From NCBI GenBank assembly GCA_000827205.1, contig KN832555.1:1944784-2008783 (forward strand): a stretch of 64,000 nt of DNA, written 5' to 3'. Source of the DNA: Plicaturopsis crispa FD-325 SS-3. Its lineage: Eukaryota; Basidiomycota; Agaricomycetes; Amylocorticiales; Amylocorticiaceae. Below the pieces are notes generated by a model. The model was given only the letters and a program-made list of their open reading frames with translations, searched no databases and was not told the DNA's origin. Each line of letters opens with the position of its first letter. The stretch's first letter is position 1. A program made the position numbers and the translations under genes. Shown here piece after piece: positions 25,527 to 38,395 of the stretch.

Positions 25527-26211
25527 TGCATTGGAGCACCAACCCGCCCGGACGTTACGATCACCATCGACCTTGCGTCTCGCACAAGGTTTTTGACTGC
25601 GCCCACGCCGTGTACACCTGGAATCCTGCCATTTCCCATCCTCCCGCACTACCCTGTACAAGCCTTCCCCTAGCGTGTCGCCTACATTATGCATTCCATC
25701 CCGCTCATATTGCCCACCTGGAACCAAACCAACGTAAAGCATTCCGTCGTTTATTCTCCCCCTTGGCGTTACCATTATATCCCAGGACTCCACCGCTCTT
25801 CAACATACCCTTCACCCTTGATCGTACGCATGCCTTCCGGTTTCACTTTAGTGCTTAATGTCTCTATCCGTTCACGCCACTTTAATGATATCGTTAACTG
25901 CGATAATTTGCAAAGCTTGTGTTTCTCTCTGACGCCCGATTGACGCCCGACGCTGCTGGCGCTCTGCATGTGAAAGCTCGTTGAGACGCGCGTCGCCAGA
26001 CAGCCACCAGTACCGTCCGTAGTGCTAGAGACTTCAGGTCGCACTCAATCCATGAAACAAATGCCTAGGATAGATAAGGCAACTTTGCTCGTAACAATAA
26101 ACATGTACAGCGGCTATGGTGAGACTACGACAAGACCGTGCGGCCGTTCCAAGTGAACCGACATAGGCGCGTCGGGGCGGCTAAATCCGACTGCCCCAAC
26201 CGAACAGATTT
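25527..26211. other. Intergenic
   Basis: About 0.7 kb between the coiled-coil gene and the YHM2 gene on the same strand. No gene is supported; the distal part should hold the YHM2 promoter. Confidence 0.55.
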
Positions 26212-26218
26212 TATATAA
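26212..26218 (+). promoter_or_regulatory. TATA element of the carrier gene
   Basis: TATATAA about 85 bp upstream of the carrier ATG, followed by a CT-rich leader. Confidence 0.5.
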
Positions 26219-26300
26219 CGTCTCACTTTCTTCCCCTCCCTTCATCTTCCCTTTTCCCCACTTTTCTTTCGGTCTATATCCTTTGACACGGCAAGACGCA

Positions 26301-27830
26301 ATGGCCATCGAGAAAGAACCTGGAAAGAAGGGCGTCAACTGGTCCAACATCGCCGTCGGTGAGCGCGTCTGAGGCATGTGAAACCGTCATGAGCTGAGCA
26401 TTTCATTGTAGGTGCGATTATGAACATGGTACGCGCAGCAGCTCTGTATGAGCAGAGAGGAAACTAACGAAATGCAATAATGGCGTCCTACATATGAATA
26501 GTTTGTGAGTCACAGTGTGTGGTATGCGCTGTATAGTCGCTGACGACTGTCTTCACGCGTCCAGGAGGCAAGTTCGCTACGTGTTATGTCCGCTACCCTC
26601 GACCAGCCCAGTAACCCGATATGCTAGGTTACTTCTCTTGGCCAGCCCTTGGAAGTCCTCAAGACACAGATGGCAGCCAACCGGTCACAAACGATGGCAC
26701 AGGCCGCGAAGACTATCTGGTCGCGCGGTGGTGTCGCCGGTTTCTACCAGGGTCTTATTCCTTGGGTAAGCTACTATAAGCTACAAGTGTAAACACTAAT
26801 GCTCATGCACCTGGCACAGGCATGGATTGAAGGCTCTACGAAGGGTGGTGTACTCCTGTTTACCGCCTCCGAAGTTGAGACTGCAACCATTGGTTTGGGT
26901 GTAAATCCCGCTGCTGCTGGCCTTCTTGGTGGAATGTCTGGTGGTATTGCACAGGCTTATGCTACTATGGGTAAGCTTCTAATGTCTGCTCTTGCTACGT
27001 GATGCATACGATTCTATTCGAATGACGGCTAGTATCCGTACTATGTTGCCTTCAATTAACCATCTTTCGGGACTGATTTTTTCCTAAACGAACCACACCG
27101 TCAACGAGCTGACCCTGTGCGACAGGTTTCACGACTTGCATGAAGACTGCTGAAATTACGCGTCACAAGGTGGCAGCCGCCGGTGTCAAGCCTCCCTCGA
27201 CATGGGCCGTCTTCGCCGACATCTACCGTCGCGAAGGTCTTGCTGGTGTCAACAAGGGTGTCAACGCCGTCGCTGTGCGTCAGTGCACCAACTGGGGATC
27301 TCGGTATGTCTCGTGTTGCACTTTCACTGCATCACACCGTTGTTGATAAAGTACGTAGTATCGGTTTGGCACGGTTAGCCGAGACCGGCATACGGAAAGT
27401 CAGAGGTAAAGGCGACAACGACCCTCTGGGCGCGTTAGACAAGATTGCATCCTCCACTATTGGTGGTGCTTTGGCCACTTGGAATCAGCCTATCGAAGTC
27501 GTCCGTGTTGAGGTCGGTGTCCACTGACATATACCCTCTACGCGAATGCTGATGATGTTCGCAGATGCAATCTATGGCCAAGGGTGCAGCCAACGCCAAC
27601 CGACCCGCCAAGTTGACGATCATGAACACTTTGGCCTTCATCTACAAAGAGAACGGTATCAAGGGTCTCTACCGTGGTGTAACGCCACGCATAGGCCTCG
27701 GGATTTGGCAGACGATTTGCATGGTCTCCTTTGCAGACTACGTAAAAATATGGTGCGCCACAATATTTTTGACCGTTATGTTGTTGCTTATGTTTCGTTG
27801 TACTACAGGGTAAAGGGGAAACAGGCATAG
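26301..27830 (+). CDS. YHM2: Mitochondrial citrate/2-oxoglutarate carrier YHM2
   Basis: Inner-membrane carrier that exchanges citrate and 2-oxoglutarate and supports NADPH shuttling in yeast. Family stretches run the full length: [78 protein letters not shown] and [17 protein letters not shown]. My ten-exon model is 26301-26358, 26412-26428, 26502-26504 (TTT), 26565-26567 (GAG), 26628-26765, 26820-26970, 27126-27303, 27359-27512, 27565-27752 and 27809-27830. It sums to 912 nt (303 aa), close to the family length. The two 3-nt exons supply the Phe and Glu of the conserved MFEVTSLGQP junction. The intron after GAG starts GCAAGT, a GC-AG intron with textbook consensus. Confidence 0.93.
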
Positions 27831-28481
27831 AACATGCAGACATGTGGTTCCGTTTTTCACCATGATAGATTCGTGTGTCGAGGCGATGTCTTTGAGTCAC
27901 GGAGACTTTTCTACATCGTTGCTGCTATATTATACCTCGGCCACTACCCGCATTGCTATATACCTTCCTTTTCATGGGCTACAGCGTTCAACGGCCGCGG
28001 CGCATATTGACCGCAATGGTTCAGGAAAGGTACGAACGTTACGATGTTTCCTTCTTCAGTGCCCAGGCACGAGGGACGATGCCAAATGGCAAAAGCCTAA
28101 GTGCCGCACCCTATAAGCTTGTTGCCTTGACGTCAGTCCTCGGTTTCCGTGTCCAGACCCCGGTTTGAAAGGATTTTGAACATACAACGTTAGAATTAAT
28201 CCATGAACCGTGTCTCCTGGCATGCCATTATAAAACAACGTGAGGTAGAATATAGCGACAGAATGTTGCAGGCGAATAAATAGCGTGCCGTGAGGAGGCG
28301 ATGGTAATGATGTCAGTGCGCAAGGTCGAGTGTGTGGAAGATATTGGTACATGAATGAGCATGAGGGGGACATGGAACCTGCGTATGCGAAGCGTGAACG
28401 AACGACAGAAGGGTATTTCCGAAATGGGTGGTATACGTATCGGATCCTCTTCTCGTAGTGTGGAGTGAGACTCTGAGAGTT
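27831..28481. other. Intergenic
   Basis: About 650 bp between the convergent carrier gene and the small minus-strand gene. No supportable gene. Confidence 0.5.
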
Positions 28482-28991
28482 CTAAAAGTGATGTGGCGGC
28501 GCCTCTGTGGCAAGGCTGACCGTGATCACCCGCTTCGAAGGCCCTTTTAAGAGAGGTGTCCGCAGCAGGACATGGGAGTAGAGATCCTCGACACTGCTAG
28601 GCAGTCGAATGATGTTCCGTCGTTGTAAATCGTCGAGTGCCCGGATAACCCACACCGCACTGCTCCACCGAAACCCCCCATATTGGTACCCGTCTGTACC
28701 ACCCGGATATGCCCAAAGCATCCGGTCAACTTCAGATATGTGGCGGTCGATGACGCCGACATGGAAGACGCCGGCGAGTGCGCAGTAACGGGCGAGCTGA
28801 CAGCGAGTGTGGTCCGTCCGCCACGCAAGGCATCGGCCGTCGCGCGCGCGGTTATTTATTTGGTAGACATGCACGTTGGGCGCATCGTAGCTGGTCTCGT
28901 GTACCACGAGCGCCCAGTGGAAGTCGTCGCCCACTTGTCGATACATGGCAATGCCCAAGAGGCAGCTTGGCCGGTCATGGGAAGGCTGCAT
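28482..28991 (-). CDS. Unrecognised small protein (169 aa), intronless frame
   Basis: An uninterrupted 169-residue frame with protein-like composition. Near the start it reads LLGIAMYRQVGDDFHWALVV, then VHVYQINNRARDG in the middle and VIRALDDLQRRNIIRLPSS toward the end. The pattern of a hydrophobic strand, a HW motif, a Tyr-Gln-Ile strand, and a later Trp-rich helix resembles small fungal proteins of unknown function that share an HWxL strand. I cannot name the family with certainty. An upstream exon cannot be excluded, though the frame begins with a normal Met. Confidence 0.6.
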   Translation of the reverse strand: MQPSHDRPSCLLGIAMYRQVGDDFHWALVVHETSYDAPNVHVYQINNRARDGRCLAWRTDHTRCQLARYCALAGVFHVGVIDRHISEVDRMLWAYPGGTDGYQYGGFRWSSAVWVIRALDDLQRRNIIRLPSSVEDLYSHVLLRTPLLKGPSKRVITVSLATEAPPHHF

Positions 28992-29286
28992 GAAGGGATC
29001 GGGGTGAAATCTGAGGAAACTCTCGAGTTAGCGGGTGTAAAAATGGCTCAGGAAGTATAAGAGACACACGTTTGTTGGGGTGACTCAGGGTACGGAAGGA
29101 CACGCGGGGAACGCCACAGGTGCACTCCGAGGGTGGATAGACGATGAGTGCTCGGCAACGGTATAGATGCTGGCTCGGGTTATCGACGCTCGCACCAAAA
29201 TGCGTACGGGGTGGGTGCAACGATGGTGGTTGGATACCGGACGTGGCCGCAGGAGCTGGGGAGGTCGGAGGCAAAAGCGCGAATAT

Positions 29287-29703
29287 TTACGTTCTAGCGT
29301 TAGAAGCGAACGTCTCCGAACCAGTCGACGACTGAGGACTCTCGTGAGCTGAAGCAACGACAAAAACAATGTTTCCGATAATACCAGCGGTAAGTACTTC
29401 AGTGCAATAGATGATAGTGGAGCGGAAGGAAGAACAGATGCTGAGACACCAGACGATGAGCGGTATAAGCCATGATGAAAAGGTGCGAGTGACCTTGCCT
29501 CCGAAAACATGATATCGGTCCGTAAACTTCAAATGCCACCGGCTTGTCTCTTTCCTTCCACCAATGTCTAGGACATCTATTTTCTTTTTGAGCGTCCTCT
29601 GTTGGCTATCCTCTAGCCCCACACAATGACAGGTACTTACAGGAACAACATCTAGCAGTGATAACCACTGAAAATTATGCCAGAATATATCCGCCGGTTG
29701 CAT
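29287..29703 (-). CDS. Possible small membrane protein
   Basis: Low-confidence call. The minus-strand frame contains a possible short intron (GTAAGT to CAG, about 43 nt) joining LLDVVP to RTLKKKIDVLDIGG. It continues through a charged stretch to two hydrophobic segments (SWLIPLIVWCLSIC and AGIIGNIVFVVASA). No family is recognised, and the start and splicing are uncertain. It could be a chance open frame. Confidence 0.25.
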   Translation of the reverse strand: MQPADIFWHNFQWLSLLDVVPVSTCHCVGLEDSQQRTLKKKIDVLDIGGRKETSRWHLKFTDRYHVFGGKVTRTFSSWLIPLIVWCLSICSSFRSTIIYCTEVLTAGIIGNIVFVVASAHESPQSSTGSETFASNART

Positions 29704-30758
29704 GAATGCACGCGACCCTAGTGGCTCTGTACAGCGTATCTGTGTGTCTCTTCAACGCGGTCGGGTCTCACGCATAGAGCCGGAGCACAACAATGCGTAC
29801 CACCACGCGTTCCGATTCGTCTGCGGCAGGTCTACATCTGCAAATATTCCCCCTCATCGAATGAACAGTGCACGTGGAAAACTATGTGCGGTCGGAAATT
29901 GTGCGCACCGTGGGTGTAAGAATTTTCTAACATGAACGCATGCCCAACATTGATGATGTTGTCCCTTAGACAGAATCTACTTTGACACGCTCCCCCAAGG
30001 ATTCCACATCCTAGCGGTCATGCGGCTAGCGTACGTCACGATCGCCATATGTTCCCTCGTCTACACGTCCAGTCTCTTGCGAAATCTTGCTCCTGAACGC
30101 AGTGCCGAACTTTCTTGACGCGTCCAACTGTCTCCTTCGCCAAGGTCCTGCTAGCAACCGGTGCCTCTCACGAAGTTCACCGGAGTCATATTTTCCGTTT
30201 TCCTGGGCATCAGTCATCCTCCTACGGCGCGTCCGATCGCCGTACTCACAAGTGCTCAATCAGGCCCTGGTCCAACAGGGACCAACGATCATAAACATCA
30301 CGCATACGGACTGGCCGCATGAGAGCATCTAGTATGTGCTACGACCCTTATACTCCAGGCACTGCCAGCTCCAGGCAGCGGGTGCCATTCCGGGACGGCC
30401 TACGATGACTATCAGCGCCAATGCTTCCGAACGCCCTACCGATTTGCAGGTTCCGGTGATTTTTCGATGGGTATTTCTGGGGATATATTATATTAAGACA
30501 GGTCTTTTCTGAAATGCCAGTCTCTTTCATCCGCTTCGCTCTGTGCAAGCGGTACAAAGACTTCCCTCGCCTGTGCAAAGGCCATGAAGAACAGCCACAT
30601 CTCCTGTAACGGATGCAATGTAACCTGTGGCCGGCAAACCCCGCAATATGACGCGCTGTGCCCCTGTCAAAGTATAGCACCGCTCCCGAGTTCCTATTTA
30701 TTGCGGCTCAAGCTCAGCTTAGCCTCTCTCTCTCTAACCACCACAACACTTGCAATTC
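29704..30758. other. Intergenic
   Basis: About one kb upstream of the WW-domain gene; no gene is supported. A TATTTAT element lies about 60 bp before the WW-gene ATG, followed by a run of CT repeats. Confidence 0.5.
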
Positions 30759-31816
30759 ATGGCTCATCAAGACAGTAACGAACCGCCTCTGCCTTACGGC
30801 TGGGTGAAGGAATTTGACCAGACCTCGAATCATCCGTACTGGGTACGTACATTTGCCATCACTGCTCTCAAAACATATTTTGATTAGGGCTGAACGGTAT
30901 TCTCAGGTTGACACCAAAGCGACTCCTCCTCGTGCGATATGGGTACATCCGTACGAGGACGAACTGTTTCTCAAAGAGCATCCGGATATACGGGAGAAGG
31001 TCGCCCAGTACGACCATGCCCACGGGGCGTCTACTTTAGATGTACCCAAAGACGAAGCCCCTAGACGCCATTCGTTTAGCGGAGAAAGTAGCGCGCAAGG
31101 AGGCCGCTCGCGCGTGCACTCGAACCCGGCTACACCAGACACATCTGCACCCGGTGATAAGAAAAGAGGATTCTTCGGGAAAATGAAGGACAAAGCCATC
31201 GGTACGAAGGAGGAGCGGGAGGCTTACAACCGCCAAGTAGCTGCGGTACGTTCGTTTGCACTTGCTTTCAGATAATCTGAACTGACAATTATCCGGGACT
31301 CAGGCGGAGCAACGTCAGCAACAACGCCGGGTCGAGCAATACCGACAGCTACAGCAAATGCAAGCCCAGAATCCTCGGCGTAGTGGTCTCGGTGGTCTCG
31401 GCGGTGGTGGTCTCGGCGGAGGATACAGCAGCTATAGTGGAGGCTATGGCGGAGGCTACGGAGGAGGTTTTGGTTCTCCCCGGTACGGCCCTCCCGCAGG
31501 ATACCCACAGCAGCGAAGTCGATTCGGAGGTGGCGGATTCGGGGGTGGAGGCAGTAAGTCAACCTATCTCTTGAGCGTGCCTTGTTTATAACCGCTAATT
31601 ATCTTCCTAGTGGCTATGCCCCTCTTGGGTGGTATGGCGGGAGGGTTACTCTTGGGCGACGTAAGTCTCGTGTATTTTGTATTAATGATCATGTTCGAGT
31701 CCTCATCGGAAACTTTATAGATGATGGGCGGTGGCTTTGGCGGTGGCGGATTTGACGGAGGAGGTTTCGGTGGGGGAGGCTTTGATGGAGGGGGCTTTGG
31801 TGGCGGCGGATTTTGA
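30759..31816 (+). CDS. WW-domain protein with Gly-rich tail
   Basis: The N-terminal WW domain (residues about 9-48) starts LPYGWVKEFDQTSNHPYW; introns lie at about 30.84-30.91, 31.25-31.30, 31.55-31.61 and 31.66-31.72 kb. A basic linker (KKRGFFGKMKDKAIGTKEERE) and a Gln-rich stretch follow. The tail is Gly/Tyr/Phe-rich, with GGYGGGYGGGFG, a hydrophobic patch MAMPLLGGMAGGLLLGD, and final repeats of GGGFGGGGFDGGG type. WW domains bind proline-rich ligands; Gly/Phe tails are common in membrane-associated or stress-linked fungal proteins. The exact role is unknown. The frame is intact across all junctions. Confidence 0.88.
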
Positions 31817-32241
31817 GGTGTATACCCTTGGACTTGAGCAGGTGTAAGAGGTTTTGAGCTTGTATGACTTATGTGATTTACCACACTTCTTGTGGAACTT
31901 GTAGCGTCTCACTTCCGATGTATCGCTTTCTTGTAAAATACTACATATACACGAATCTGATATGAAAGTACAACGTGAAGGGTTGCTGAAGTTATTGAAA
32001 TGCCCGCGCCTGCCTCGGGAAGAGCCAGACACGCGTTGCGCGGCGCCAATTTCTGATAAACTCTCCGTTAACCACAGCGGTCCCCGCATCTGCTCACTGT
32101 TCTGGACGACGAGCTCGCCCTCGAACCACCGGACTCAGGCCTGTCAAGCCCTCAGACGTACGCGCTAGCTCCCCGGATAATTCCTCAAGGCATTCTTGAC
32201 CGGATACACTGCTCACCGTTGGCCGACCGCTCGAAAACTCA
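31817..32241. other. Intergenic
   Basis: About 425 bp between two same-strand genes, with no supportable gene. Confidence 0.55.
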
Positions 32242-35200
32242 ATGCCTCCCCCTTTACCGACGTCGCTCAGCCCCCATATATGCGTCTTGCAGTCGCCAGA
32301 TCTTACAGAGCTCCTTGTCAAATCCCAATTGCCACCTTTACCCCAGATTCTGCAGTCATTCTCGCCCCTTGCACAGGGTAAGTGAGATATATCCACGCTG
32401 GGGCTACATAGCTCATGACATAGTGCTTTGGTTCAGTCACGGCGCGCACGACATCTCTGACATCTGTACCACACGCCTCGTTCGCGTTACGCTTTTCCGA
32501 CTTACTCGAGATTGAGAATGCTTGCAAGGAGGACGAGGAACAACGCGCGGTCCGCACTATCGACTGGATAGGCGCACGCGTAGCCAAGAGGAGCGGCAAA
32601 TGGGTGGAGGATATGGAGAAGACCGACGGGCGATACGCACTACGGACACCGTGGTGGGATGAAATACGACGCTGTGCCGAGGGCGACCACGTCCCGTCAA
32701 AAGTCGAGGGTTGGAATCACCCTGTCGCTAGTGCGTCCTATCTACTCAGCGGCGGAGGTGTTGTTTGTCCCACTAATACTCTCTCTAGTTATTCTGGCTG
32801 TATCTACTACCGCGCCAAATCCATTGCAAGCGATTACTGCACTTCATTCCAGGATACCTGACTTTCCGCCATGGGTTGACTCCACACATATCCGATGCAC
32901 CCTCATAATACACCCTAGAGATTCCCCCTTATCTAATGAAGAGTAAGGTTTCTGTTGACACTTCCAGCCGAGAAAAATCTGACGGTTGTATTGTCACAGA
33001 GCCGGTGCTCTCTTCAACGCCGTTAAGAAACAATTCGGTCTTCACAGCTATCTCATCCCACTGGAACTGCCTCCCTCCCCTACGCCAGTCCCGGTTCCTG
33101 CATTAGTACCCCGTCTACCTCCCCCGTCCCCCGAATATGATCCCCCGGAAGTACCATTTGGTATACCCTCGACACCCATGCCCGCCACACCTCTTCACAC
33201 TGTACCCCCACACCCCGACACCGGAGCAACTTCCACTGTTCCGCTAGCCACACTGAAAATGTGCGAGCAGGATATCCAACAGACTGCAAGATTTACTAGG
33301 GAGTTTGTAGTCATGAGCCTCCTCCCCTGGATGGAGAAATGTGTGGTCGAGTGGAATGAAAACGTGATAATGGCAACAAAATTTTCGAACATTGCACTAA
33401 TGGGCTCTGTTTCAGTACTCATCGACCAGGCGACTTCCTTCCCGATTATTCTCGTCCACTCGCCGACTGTTCGGCACCGCCTCACCGCCTCCTGTCACCG
33501 CGAACTCTGCGACACACGCTCCGACGCGATCTCACACGTACAATGGCTCCCAAGGGTCGATAACGGGAGCTGGTGGTCTCGCAGGCCCCCCACCACAGCA
33601 AAGGCGTCTCGCCGAATTTGCCACAATTCTAGGCGACTTCAAACTCGCAGTGAGTGTCTGGGAATCCCTGAGAAAAGAGGGTAAGGGAGGTTCGGTGAGT
33701 GAACCTTCCCCTCGAAGCTGAACCATCCTTTTGAAAACTGATTGCGCGAACACGCTCTGTATTCGATTTTTCGTCAGGAAATCCTCCCTATGCTCTTGTC
33801 ACCGGCGCCTACGATACCTCTTCATGTCTCGCATGCATTATCGACAATACATCCACCCACACCCGAGCTACCGGCGTACGCACAACTTCGTGCCCTGGTG
33901 TATGCAGTTCGTTGGGAGCTGGGTATTGGAAGCGGTGACTTCCTCAGTAGCGTTTTGGAAGGGGAACGATGGCTCGTGTGGGCTGCAGGTAATGTACGTC
34001 CGCACCTTCTCTGTCCCCGCTGGAAGCGCGGGATCGCTTCACTCATTGTATATACACTGACCATATGGTGGTCGGATTAAGGCAGAGGAGCCCCCTTCCG
34101 CACTTTTACTTGCCCATGCGGCACTTCTGAGTGCTCGTAAACAGGCACACAGGCGTGCGGCGCTCTGGTACTTATTCGCTGCAAATCGGCTCGAAAAATG
34201 CGGCATTGTGCGTTCTGCGGGCATTTCGATCAATGCTTAATGCTGATTCCAAAATGTAGAAACCCCTTACAATGTACTTCCTTCGCCGCGCCCACGAGCT
34301 GTACAAGTCCGGGCCAGAGAAATCATTGTCTCCTTCGTTCTGGGACTCTGAAGGGAAAGTCTCGGCCGATGCTCTAGGGTTTGAGGATATCATGCCCGGC
34401 ATCGAACATCCTCTTGGTACATATTTCCCTATCTTCCCATTTCATGCACGAGTCTTACGCCAAGTTTTTGTAGGCCGATTGCTCTATACCACCGGCGAGG
34501 TCGCGGAAGCTGTCCGACTCTTCCTTGGTCTCCTCAAGAGATCTCAGCAGATCACACTCGACAATTATCAGTCTCCAAATATTAATGGTTATGCCAACGG
34601 CGAGCCGAAGTCCGTCAGCACTACTGATAGAGTATTCCTGGAGGATTTTCGTGTGGCCTTGCAGCACCTCAAGGACACTGCTGAAGGCGCCGTCGATACT
34701 TCTGACCTGAAGTTGCCCTTTACGCTTTGCCTCGTGCGTCCTACGAAGATCCGGTTACCCCGTGGTCATCTAGATTCAGAAGAGGCGGAATGGGAGACCC
34801 GTGAAGATGACTGGAGGGCTTTCTGGAAGTCGCGTGGCAAAGAGACGCTGGAAAAGAGTGGTAAAGCAGCCGTCGACGGTAAGTATTTTCTCGCCTGGAT
34901 ATCTGGCAAACTAACAGACCCTGTAATAGAGACATTCTGGGTGGACGTCGTACTGCGGAACCCTTTGGATGCTGAGATAAATCTCGCGAATCTGACTCTT
35001 GCTGTCAAAGAACGATCTTCGGAGAACTTCGACTCGGCGAGGGAGTTCGTAGAGGTCGAAAATCTCAACGAAATCACCCTCGGTGCGGGGGAGACACGCA
35101 CAGTAAGTCATTGTCGATGGTCGGAATAATGCAAACTGCTCAGGCAATCCCCCAGATCCCTATTGCGATCAAATCTACGCGGCCCGCGTCTTTGACCATA

Positions 35201-37253
35201 ACTGCAGTCTCATATGAATTTCTTGCACTCCTCCCTTTGTCCGAACCCCTAGCTATCCGGGGCCGAAGACTGCAGGAAACGGCTTTGCAGAGGCAAAGTG
35301 TGATGTATGCGCCAGACGTGTTAATGAACGTCGAGGTTGAAGAAGCTAGCCAACGACTGCTCATCGATTTCGTTGACGACGAAAGGCTCGAGCTTGCCCA
35401 GGGGGAGTGCAAACAGCTCAGATTATGGATCTCTAATGAAGGCACCCGGAACATCGGGGAGACGTGGCTGGTTGCGGGCGTAGCGGACGAGGTATGGGTG
35501 GACCATAGTACACAAGACCCTAGTACGTTGGTATAATCGCTCCTCAAATGTAAACTAACATGTATCTATTTACTTACTAGGCTCCTCAACAGTTGACACA
35601 CCTTCCACAACGGAAATATTCCACTCAGACAACCGCCTTGCGCCTCGGCAACCTCACCATGTGCCTTTATCTCTCCCCCCAGGAGACAGCACGCAAGTGC
35701 CTATCACCATCCATGCCGGTAACCTTGGAGAGCATGCCCTACGCATCCTTTTTGTTTACCGAGAGGTATGGGCGCTGCGTCTTCAACCAATCCGTATGCT
35801 CACTTCAATTCATCAGAAAGACGGGCAATCTTTCCGCTCTGTTCGTTTGACTCGGCATTACGCAGTCCGTCCAATATTCGAAGTGTCAGCTCGCTCGCAG
35901 CCAAGTCGGTCGCTCGAGCACCTGTTCCTCATCAATCTGGAACTAGAGAACGTCACGTTCTCATCCGGCGTCGAAGTTTCGCAAGTAACAGTTGTCAGCC
36001 CAACCTGGACGTGCACATCAGTAGCCGAGAATGCTATGTGAGTTGCACTGCTTTTGTACTATGCACGCCCAGTCTCACCGTCTCAACTTGTAGAGGTACC
36101 ATTCCGCCATATCAAACTGGCCGCATCTTCTTTGGCGCCAATCGTTGGAATGGTGGTTCGGGCGCTGACCAAACCTTGGAATTCGTGACACGCAAGCTGG
36201 GGGACGTCCTCTACGGCAATGTAGTGGACCCTTTGGAACCACCTCCAATAGAATTGCTCTGTACCCACACCTCGAAGGTAGTGCACTGCTTCACTGTCAA
36301 CTTGCAACCGACTAATCCATGTCCAGAAACGCCCCGTTCGAAGTGTGAACGATGCTGCCACACGGCATTTCATCCACAGCGGTAGGCGCAATTATGCCTC
36401 GTCTTCGGTGGCACATTTGCACCCGCACATTCCCTCGGTATCGTATCCCACGATATTCCCATTATACAACCCTGCATCGGTCGACGTCGTCGTATTTTGG
36501 GAAATTCCTTCGCAGCGGCGGTCAGGGCACCTTCTCGTGCCGGGCATTACACTCGGCGCGGGCCATGCTGCTCTGAAAGAGACAATAGAGGCTGCGGAAA
36601 ATGCGAAGGTGAAACGGAGCATGTACGCCGAGACACAGAGAGAGAAGATGGAGGTGCTGGAATCCATTCGCAATAGCGAGTGGAACAGGGAGATGAACCC
36701 GATAGTAGTGACACTACAAGATCAACGCCCACTTGAGCACGACTTCTCCAAAGGGTATGGCCATTCTCTCCTATGCTTTCTAGATAGTTGCTGACTCTCT
36801 TTTCTACAGACCCTGTCGACTATCGACTACCTTTGCTCTGCGGAATTACTCACTGACGCATACGTCGCGCTTCATCCTAAAGCTCCCGGCAGGTCCCACC
36901 TCTGCTTCGTATCCTCCATCATTGTGAGTTTGTTATCGAGGTTGTGCACAATATCGATAATTGACGCATTCTATAGGGACATTTTACCGCCGCGTTATTG
37001 TGGCCGCCTCACATTTCGAGGAACGCTACAGCCATCCGAGGTTGCCATCGTGCACCCCGAGCTATGGATAACTCGGCCAGGGACCTATGCGCTTGGTGGC
37101 TGGCGCCTCGAGACAGAGGTCGGCGAGCACTCTGAGGTATGGCGGACGAGGCATCGTTATGCGCAGGCCTCTTCGCCGAACGATCGGTCGTCTGTCACCG
37201 TGTCAGATATTTCTGCGCGCCACGGTCTCCCGTTGGTTTCACCGTCGCTGTAA
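32242..37253 (+). CDS. TRS85: TRAPP complex subunit TRS85/TRAPPC8
   Basis: Subunit of the TRAPP III tethering complex, a Rab (Ypt1) exchange factor acting in autophagy and ER-Golgi traffic. Exon 1 (32242-32377) encodes a Pro-rich start ending [17 protein letters not shown]. The next exon gives [20 protein letters not shown]. The conserved core includes [61 protein letters not shown] and [22 protein letters not shown]-terminal beta-rich region with several Ig-like strands ends at 37253 ([11 protein letters not shown]). About 15 introns; the model requires no frameshift. It is the largest gene in the window. Confidence 0.92.
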
Positions 37254-37397
37254 CAGTGTTGTACATGCAAGACTAGGTTGGCGGAGGATTTAATGTTATA
37301 ATGCCCGAGTAGTGGATGTGATACATTGTTCCGAATATATAAGCAAACCCAGGAGATGCAAGAGTAGTTCATGTTGCTGGAGAGCATACATCCGTGC

Positions 37398-38395
37398 ATT
37401 ACAGTTTCTTTTCGTCGGCATCCTTCGCTTCGCGTTCCTTTTTGGCCGCGGCGAGCCGCATTTTCTTGACCTTGTAATTGAAGAAGGTCTAGAGGGGGCG
37501 CAATTGTGAGTCTATGATAGGTGAAGGCATGGAAGAGCTTACGCCAACTGTAAATTGAACAGAGTTGAAGAAGGGAACCCAAAACTATAAGAGGCGGTCA
37601 GCGGAGCTAAGATAGATTGATTTAAGCCAGACTCACTTGAACCGGTACAAAGGATTGTGCAAAAACCATTGCTGCGGGGGATATAACCCACGACACCTAT
37701 ACGGTAAATGCAATTTAGACAGTGTTCTGTGCATTTGACGAGGAAAGGCATACTCTGATAACAGGGAAAAACCCGGCTTTGACTGTCCGCTCAATCTCTT
37801 CGAATGATTTAGCACCGTTGATCACAGCCATAGAGGCCAAGTACTGCGAAGAAGATCAACTTTGATAAGGGAGGACAGTATGTCGATGTTGCACCCACAA
37901 CTATACAAGATGAGAAGTCAGGAGTGAACTGGATAGTTAGGCGCGTTTAACCCTTACCTGCGGTCGTGATCGGCGTGACGAGTAAGCTATTAGCGACAAT
38001 CTGCGCTATCCGTGCGCCTGGTCCTGTCCGTCCTGCAAACGCTCGTTGGAGCCTTCCGACGAGAACATGGCTGAGAGGGGCTGATATAAAGAAGCCATAC
38101 AGGGCCATCTTGAACGCCTTCAAGTCGATGTTGGCCCGCGCCAGGACGTGCAGGATGAACGGAGCATCCTTTGCTGGCCGCTTCGCCGGGACTCCGGCAA
38201 GAGTTGACCCAAGTATTTCCTGGAGAAACGAGAGCACGCCTGGTGGGTATTAGGAAATGCAAAGCGCTGGCGACCGGTGAGGTACTGCGCACCTGATGTA
38301 GCTGACTTGGTTCGCAGAGGATGCTCGACGAGTTGTACTAGGTATTTGGCCAACAAGGGGTTTGTCTGCGTTGCGACTGGTACTGCAGCGGCCAT
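37398..38395 (-). CDS. MPV17/PMP22-family membrane protein
   Basis: Small integral membrane protein of the Mpv17/PMP22 family (SYM1, PXMP2, Mpv17), found in the mitochondrial inner membrane or peroxisome. It begins MAAAVPVATQTNPLLAKYLVQLVEHPLRTK. The spliced frame shows the family hallmarks DLKAFKMALYGFFISAPLSH, a helix ending RIAQIVANSLLVTPITTA, and the C-terminal WVPFFNSVQFTVG with a basic tail (KKMRLAAAKKEREAKDADEKK). At least five introns, and the stop lies at 37398-37400. The relatively long inserts between helices resemble fungal peroxisomal members more than SYM1, but localisation is inference. Confidence 0.88.
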
